From: Mucilaginibacter pankratovii
Lineage (GTDB): Bacteria > Bacteroidota > Bacteroidia > Sphingobacteriales > Sphingobacteriaceae
Assembly (NCBI RefSeq): GCF_014773265.1
Contig: NZ_JACWMY010000011.1
Coordinates: 62,001 to 126,000, forward strand
Length of the DNA: 64,000 nucleotides
Reading direction: 5' to 3'
The notes beneath the pieces are model-generated. The model did no database searches. It was not told the origin of the DNA and saw only the letters and a list, made by a program, of their open reading frames with translations. Shown here one piece after another: positions 59,836-64,000 of the stretch (within the stretch, counting starts at the first letter, position 1; each line of letters opens with the position of its first letter). The translations under genes were made by a program, and so were the position numbers.

Positions 59836-60828
59836 TTATTCTTCGTCTAACTTAAATTTAGCCAGGTTCATACCAAAAGATAAGCCTTTTGATTTAACCA
59901 GGTCCTGAATTTCGGTTAATGATTTTTTACCAAAGTTTCTGAATTTAAGCATATCAGCTACATCGTAAGAAACCAGGTCGGCCAAGCTGCGGATATCGGC
60001 AGCTTTTAAGCAATTCAAAGCACGTACGCTCAAGTCCAGATCAACCAGTTCGGTTTTAAGGATCTTACGCATGTGAAGAATTTCTTCGTCAACTTCTTTA
60101 GTTTCTTCTTTTGCCTGAGCCTCCAGCATCATGTTCTCATCAGAGAACAGCATGAAGTGCTGAATAAGAATTTTGGCAGCTTGTTTCAAAGCATCCTCAG
60201 GATGAATTGAACCATCGGTAGAGATATCAAGGATCAGTTTTTCGTAATCCGTTTTTTGCTCTACACGGTAGTTTTCAAGCGTGTACTTTACGTTCTTTAT
60301 CGGGGTGAAGATAGAATCGATAGCTATCACACCTACGTTTGCATCAGGATTCTTGTTTTCCTCGTTAGAGATGTAACCACGGCCTTTAGCAACAGTAAGC
60401 TCAACTTCAAGCGTTACCGATGTATCCATATTACAAATAACAAGGTCAGGGTTCAGCACTGTAAAGTTGTTTGAAAACTTAGTGACGTCACCCGCTTTAA
60501 AAGCATCCTGACCGTTAATGATCACAAATATCTTCTCATTATCGCCCGATTCACCTGTTTTTTTAAAACGAACTTGTTTTAAGTTCAGGATGATCTCGGT
60601 AACATCTTCAACCACACCTTTAATGGTTGAAAACTCATGCATCACACCAGAAATACGAACTGATGTAATAGCATAACCTTCTAATGAAGAAAGTAAGATA
60701 CGACGCAGAGCATTACCAATGGTTACACCGAAGCCTGGTTCTAACGGACGAAACTCAAACGTGCCATCAAAATCATTTGATTTCTGCATGATAACCTTGT
60801 CTGGTTTTTGAAATGCTAAAATTGCCAT
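59836..60828 (-). CDS. rpoA: RNA polymerase alpha subunit
   Basis: A 330-residue alpha subunit. The N-terminal assembly domain contains FRPLEPGFGVTIGNALRRILLSSLEG; the C-terminal domain (about 255-330) contains LDLSVRALNCLKAADIRSLADL and FGKKSLTEIQ, which contact DNA and regulators. Normal length and place between rpsD and rplQ. Confidence 0.97.
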   Translation of the reverse strand: MAILAFQKPDKVIMQKSNDFDGTFEFRPLEPGFGVTIGNALRRILLSSLEGYAITSVRISGVMHEFSTIKGVVEDVTEIILNLKQVRFKKTGESGDNEKIFVIINGQDAFKAGDVTKFSNNFTVLNPDLVICNMDTSVTLEVELTVAKGRGYISNEENKNPDANVGVIAIDSIFTPIKNVKYTLENYRVEQKTDYEKLILDISTDGSIHPEDALKQAAKILIQHFMLFSDENMMLEAQAKEETKEVDEEILHMRKILKTELVDLDLSVRALNCLKAADIRSLADLVSYDVADMLKFRNFGKKSLTEIQDLVKSKGLSFGMNLAKFKLDEE

Positions 60829-60923
60829 TTATATCTTTTGTTTATTGTTTAATTGATTGATTGATTTTAACCACGAAAATGATTGACATAACATGCCAAC
60901 CACCCCGCAGAAAATTATCGTTA

Positions 60924-61532
60924 TTATTTTGAGTACAACTCCACAATAAGGTTTTCCTTAATGTTTTCTGGTATCTCATCGCGGTTAGGGTAGTTTAAAA
61001 ACTTGCCTGTTAATTCGGCAGCGTTCCACTCCAACCAGCTGTATTTGTTTATTTTGCGGCCAGCAACCGAATTGGTGATGGCTTCAAGTGTTTTTGATTT
61101 TTCGCGTACTGCGATAACGTCACCTGCCCTTAAAGCGTAAGAAGCAATGTTTACAACGCTACCGTTTACGGTAATGTGTTTGTGGCCAACCAACTGGCGT
61201 GCACCAGAACGTGTAGGGGCGATACCTAAACGGTAAACCGCGTTATCTAAACGTGCTTCCAGGAATTTCAACAGGTTTTCACCGGTGATACCTTCTTTAG
61301 CTGATGCGGTGTGGAATAAGTTTTCGAACTGACGCTCTAATACACCGTAAGTGTATTTAACTTTTTGTTTTTCCATTAACTGTACCGCGTACTCAGATTG
61401 CTTTCCTCTTCTTTTAGAAGCGCCATGCATTCCGGGTGGGTAGTTTTTTCTTTCCAACGCTTTATCCGGACCGAAGATCGGCTCGCGGAACCTACGCGCA
61501 ATTTTTGATTTAGGGCCTGTATATCTTGCCAT
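60924..61532 (-). CDS. rpsD: Ribosomal protein S4
   Basis: Small-subunit assembly protein S4, 202 residues, with the MARYTGPKSKIARRFREPIFG start of the Bacteroidota form and the S4 RNA-binding domain (RLDNAVYRLGIAPTRSGARQLVGHKHITVNG). No zinc-cysteine knuckle at the N-terminus. Alpha-operon position between rpsK and rpoA. Confidence 0.97.
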   Translation of the reverse strand: MARYTGPKSKIARRFREPIFGPDKALERKNYPPGMHGASKRRGKQSEYAVQLMEKQKVKYTYGVLERQFENLFHTASAKEGITGENLLKFLEARLDNAVYRLGIAPTRSGARQLVGHKHITVNGSVVNIASYALRAGDVIAVREKSKTLEAITNSVAGRKINKYSWLEWNAAELTGKFLNYPNRDEIPENIKENLIVELYSK

Positions 61533-61599
61533 TATTTGTGTGTTTTAAAGTATCATGCAGCCTGTAGCTACAGAATCTTAGCTTTAAAAAATTAGTGAA

Positions 61600-61989
61600 T
61601 TAAACTCTTCTTCTTTTAGATGGACGGCAACCGTTGTGCGGAAGCGGGGTGATGTCCTTAATAGTAGTAACTTCGATACCTGTTGTTTGCAGGGTACGGA
61701 TAGCGCTTTCGCGGCCAGAACCCGGGCCTTTAACAAATACCTCTACTTTACGTAAACCTAAGTCGTAAGCAGCTTTACCGCAATCGGCAGCAGCCTGACC
61801 GGCAGCATAAGGGGTGTTCTTTTTAGAACCTTTAAAACCCATTTTACCTGCAGACGACCATGAAATAGCCTGGCCTGTTTTGTTGGTAAGGGTGATAATG
61901 ATGTTGTTAAAAGTTGCATTGATGTGTGCTTCGCCTACAGACTCTACAACTACAATGCGTTTTTTGGTAACTTTTTTGCTTTTAGCCAT
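61600..61989 (-). CDS. rpsK: Ribosomal protein S11
   Basis: Small-subunit platform protein S11, 129 residues, with VGEAHINATFNNIIITLT, the KGPGSGRESAIRTLQ loop and the basic C-terminus HNGCRPSKRRRV. Lies between rpsM and rpsD as in the usual alpha operon. Confidence 0.97.
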   Translation of the reverse strand: MAKSKKVTKKRIVVVESVGEAHINATFNNIIITLTNKTGQAISWSSAGKMGFKGSKKNTPYAAGQAAADCGKAAYDLGLRKVEVFVKGPGSGRESAIRTLQTTGIEVTTIKDITPLPHNGCRPSKRRRV

Positions 61990-62116
61990 TTTCTTGTTTA
62001 TTGTTTACGAATTACTCGGGCTAATGCATAACCCCGGACCCGTAACTGTTCTTTTTTAACTATTCCTGGCGATAAGAAAGCGGCAAACTCACCACTCACT
62101 ACTCACCAATCAACTA

Positions 62117-62494
62117 TTATTTAGTAGCTTTTTTCTTGTTAGCAACTGTCTTACGTTTTCCTTTACGGGTACGTGAGTTGTTTTTGGTGCGCTGGCCACG
62201 TAACGGTAAACCTTTACGGTGACGGGTACCACGGTAGCAACCGATATCCATTAAACGTTTGATGTTCAATTGAACTTCAGAACGCAATGAACCTTCCACT
62301 TTTATCTGATCGTTGATGATGGTACGGATGGCAGTTAATTGCTCATCATTCCAATCCTGAACTTTTACGCTCTCATCAATGTCTGCTTGTTTCAAAATTT
62401 CGGCTGCTGTAGAGCGGCCTATTCCGTAGATGTAGGTTAAACCTATTACACCTCTTTTGTTCTTTGGTAAATCAATACCGGAGATCCTTGCCAT
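62117..62494 (-). CDS. rpsM: Ribosomal protein S13
   Basis: Small-subunit head protein S13, 125 residues: MARISGIDLPKNKRGVIGLTYIYGIG start, the GCYRGTRHRKGLPLRGQRTKNNSRTRKG signature and a lysine-rich tail. It follows rpmJ after a 72-bp gap and is followed by a 127-bp spacer that contains CTCACC-type short repeats near 62088. Confidence 0.97.
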   Translation of the reverse strand: MARISGIDLPKNKRGVIGLTYIYGIGRSTAAEILKQADIDESVKVQDWNDEQLTAIRTIINDQIKVEGSLRSEVQLNIKRLMDIGCYRGTRHRKGLPLRGQRTKNNSRTRKGKRKTVANKKKATK

Positions 62495-62566
62495 ATTTTT
62501 TGTTTGTGTTTTAACGTAATACCGAACGGCGGGCCACCGTTGTACGGACTATTACCAATTCTCTAA

Positions 62567-62683
62567 TTATCCCTGACGCTGTTTGAATTTCGGGTTCTTT
62601 TTGTTTATCACGTAAAGTTTCCCGTTACGGCGGATGATCTTGCAATCAACACTGCGCTTTTTAATGGATGCTCTAACTTTCAT
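62567..62683 (-). CDS. rpmJ: Ribosomal protein L36
   Basis: A 38-residue protein translated from the minus strand: MKVRASIKKRSVDCKIIRRN, then GKLYVINKKNPKFKQRQG. It is the L36 of the large subunit, here of the form with only one cysteine (C14) of the zinc ribbon, so it probably does not bind zinc. It lies between infA (8 bp) and rpsM. Confidence 0.95.
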   Translation of the reverse strand: MKVRASIKKRSVDCKIIRRNGKLYVINKKNPKFKQRQG

Positions 62684-62691
62684 CTCGTTGT

Positions 62692-62910
62692 TTATTTATA
62701 TCTGTAGGTTATTCTTCCTTTTGTTAAATCATATGGGCTCATCTCCAGTTTCACCCTGTCGCCAGGTAGAATTTTGATGTAGTGCATACGCATTTTGCCC
62801 GATATGTGCGCAATAATCTCATGACCGTTTTCAAGTTCAACTCTAAACATTGCGTTAGATAACGCTTCGCGAATTGTACCATCTTGCTCAATCGAGGATT
62901 GTTTTGCCAT
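62692..62910 (-). CDS. infA: Translation initiation factor IF-1
   Basis: A 72-residue OB-fold protein with the family sequence GTIREALSNAMFRVELENGHEI and KLEMSPYDLTKGRITYRYK. It binds the ribosomal A site during initiation. It lies 63 bp after map and just before rpmJ. Confidence 0.97.
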   Translation of the reverse strand: MAKQSSIEQDGTIREALSNAMFRVELENGHEIIAHISGKMRMHYIKILPGDRVKLEMSPYDLTKGRITYRYK

Positions 62911-62973
62911 ATTTTACTGATTATTACTTAATTATCTGCCCCCAAAACGGGATGCAAAATTAATAAAAATATT

Positions 62974-63765
62974 CTAATTATTAATTTTTTCTTTTAAAAC
63001 TTCTTCGATGTATGAAAACGTTGATAAAACGTCGGCCTGGCCCTTTTTTACAGCTACCGTATGCTCGTAATGTGCCGACGGCTTTTTGTCGCTGGTAGAA
63101 ACGGTCCATCCATCGTCCCAAAATTTAACACCGGCACGGCCTGCGTTTATCATCGGTTCAATAGCTATAACCATACCCTCTTCCAGCTTAATGCCAGCGC
63201 CACGTTTACCGTAGTTAGGTACTTCGGGTTTCTCGTGCAGGCGTGTGCCTACTCCGTGCCCTACCAGTTCCTTCACTACGCCAAAGCCGTTCTTCTCGGC
63301 ATGCTCCTGTACTGCATAACCTATATCGCCAATGCGCATGCCTACTACGGCCTTCGCAATGCCCAGGTCTAAACACTCACGTGTAACACGCATCAGCTTT
63401 TTGGTGTTCTCGTCTACCTCGCCAATGGCAAAGGTATAGGCCGAATCGCCAAAGTACTTGTTCAGGATAACACCGCAATCAACCGATACCAGGTCACCTT
63501 CAACCAATGGTTTTTTGCTGGGGAAGCCGTGTACCACCTGGTCGTTTAGCGAGATGCACAACGAGTAAGGGAAACCGCCATAATTTAAAAATGCCGGAAC
63601 CCCGCCGTTATCGCGGATAAAGGTTTCGGCAAGTTTATTTAATTCGAGGGTAGTAACACCGGGGCCTATAACTTTTGCTATTTCCCCGTGTGTTTTGGAA
63701 ACAAGTAAAGAACTTTCTCTTATCAGTTCTATTTCTTCAATAGACTTATAAATGATCTTAGACAT
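62974..63765 (-). CDS. map: Methionine aminopeptidase, type I
   Basis: A 263-residue metalloprotease that removes the N-terminal methionine from new proteins. The metal ligands are visible in order: Asp in SVDCGV, Asp in FGDSAYTF, His in GHGVGTRLHEKP, Glu in IAIEPMIN and Glu in HYEHTVAV, with the substrate His in VVHGFPSKK. Located 8 bp after secY. Confidence 0.97.
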   Translation of the reverse strand: MSKIIYKSIEEIELIRESSLLVSKTHGEIAKVIGPGVTTLELNKLAETFIRDNGGVPAFLNYGGFPYSLCISLNDQVVHGFPSKKPLVEGDLVSVDCGVILNKYFGDSAYTFAIGEVDENTKKLMRVTRECLDLGIAKAVVGMRIGDIGYAVQEHAEKNGFGVVKELVGHGVGTRLHEKPEVPNYGKRGAGIKLEEGMVIAIEPMINAGRAGVKFWDDGWTVSTSDKKPSAHYEHTVAVKKGQADVLSTFSYIEEVLKEKINN

Positions 63766-63773
63766 GTTTTAAT

Positions 63774-64000
63774 TTAGATAGCCGTGGGCGTAGTACCTGC
63801 AGCAGCCGGAACGCCTGAGCGCCCTTTGATCCTGCCGGTCTTCATCAACCCATCGTAATGACGCATTAACAAGTGGCTTTCTATCTGCTGTAAAGTATCT
63901 AACACAACCCCTACAAGGATAATAAGCGATGTACCGCCAAAGAACCTTGCAAATAAGCTGCTTACCCCTACCATGCTGGCCAGCGCCGGTATAATAGCTA
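63774..64000 (-). CDS. secY: Preprotein translocase subunit SecY, C-terminal part
   Basis: Only the last 75 or so residues are inside the window: the frame reads AIIPALASMVGVSSLFARFFGG and continues through the last transmembrane helix (TSLIILVGVVLDTLQQIESHL) to the cytosolic tail. This is the end of SecY, the channel protein of the Sec system. The gene is cut by the window edge and is not truncated biologically as far as can be seen. The ATG at 63974 is internal. Confidence 0.93.
   Translation of the reverse strand, partial: AIIPALASMVGVSSLFARFFGGTSLIILVGVVLDTLQQIESHLLMRHYDGLMKTGRIKGRSGVPAAAGTTPTAI

Noticed and set aside
63774..63974. A stand-alone 66-residue gene at the right edge
   Set aside because: The frame stays open to the window end and the upstream codons continue SecY sequence, so this is the 3' part of secY and the ATG is internal.

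Overview
The window comes from a Bacteroidota genome, most likely a Sphingobacteriaceae member of the Mucilaginibacter/Pedobacter type. That placement is inferred from gene content: a SusC/SusD polysaccharide utilisation locus with an ECF sigma/FecR pair, promoters with a TAnnTTTG -7 element, almost no Shine-Dalgarno sequences, moderate GC genes separated by AT-rich spacers, and a spc/alpha ribosomal operon with a long acidic tail on L17. No rRNA, CRISPR array, prophage or plasmid origin was seen. There is one tRNA (Asn).

Layout. (1) 1-10170, nitrate/nitrite assimilation: an outer-membrane porin and a nitrate-type ABC transporter (nrtA, nrtB, nrtD), a divergent Crp/FNR regulator with five FNR-like cysteines, nirD and nirB, and divergent cobA (SUMT, siroheme supply) overlapping a small conserved gene. 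(2) 10245-13078, small accessory genes: an ArsR repressor with a very clear operator/promoter, an SRPBCC protein, a secreted protein and two hypotheticals. (3) 13300-29706, a complete polysaccharide utilisation locus read on the minus strand: ECF sigma, FecR, SusC, SusD, GH89, GH35, an HGSNAT-like acetyltransferase and a three-part GH92 protein. Its likely target is an animal-type glycoconjugate carrying alpha-GlcNAc/GlcN, beta-Gal and alpha-Man. (4) 30258-38703: tRNA-Asn, a PfkB kinase, an orphan ABC ATPase, an ECF sigma/anti-sigma/beta-barrel operon, and an amidohydrolase with a GH36 alpha-galactosidase.

(5) 38851-49554, a nearly complete tetrapyrrole cluster on the minus strand: hemA, a hemC-hemD fusion, hemB, hemL, a two-component system, a TPR protein, hemE and hemJ. 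It is interrupted by a RAYT/REP transposon and several palindromic repeats. (6) 49709-57552: a DoxX-like protein, hydrolases, an RsbQ-type hydrolase next to a soluble PAS histidine kinase whose first PAS domain resembles RsbP, and membrane proteins. (7) 57698-64000: thioredoxin, a PAP2 phosphatase and the essential block rplQ, rpoA, rpsD, rpsK, rpsM, rpmJ, infA, map and the 3' end of secY, which runs out of the window.

How it fits together. The first region imports nitrate or nitrite, reduces nitrite to ammonium with NirBD, and makes the siroheme precursor from uroporphyrinogen III, the same intermediate the heme cluster produces. The regulator may link this to oxygen or redox state. In the PUL the sigma/FecR/STN-SusC chain gives substrate-dependent transcription of its glycosidases. 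The most noteworthy items are the RsbQ/PAS module coupled to a histidine kinase, the FNR-like regulator with a matching palindrome, the GH89 plus HGSNAT-like pair, the self-flanked RAYT element, and a duplicated HemJ tail that has diverged only by synonymous changes.
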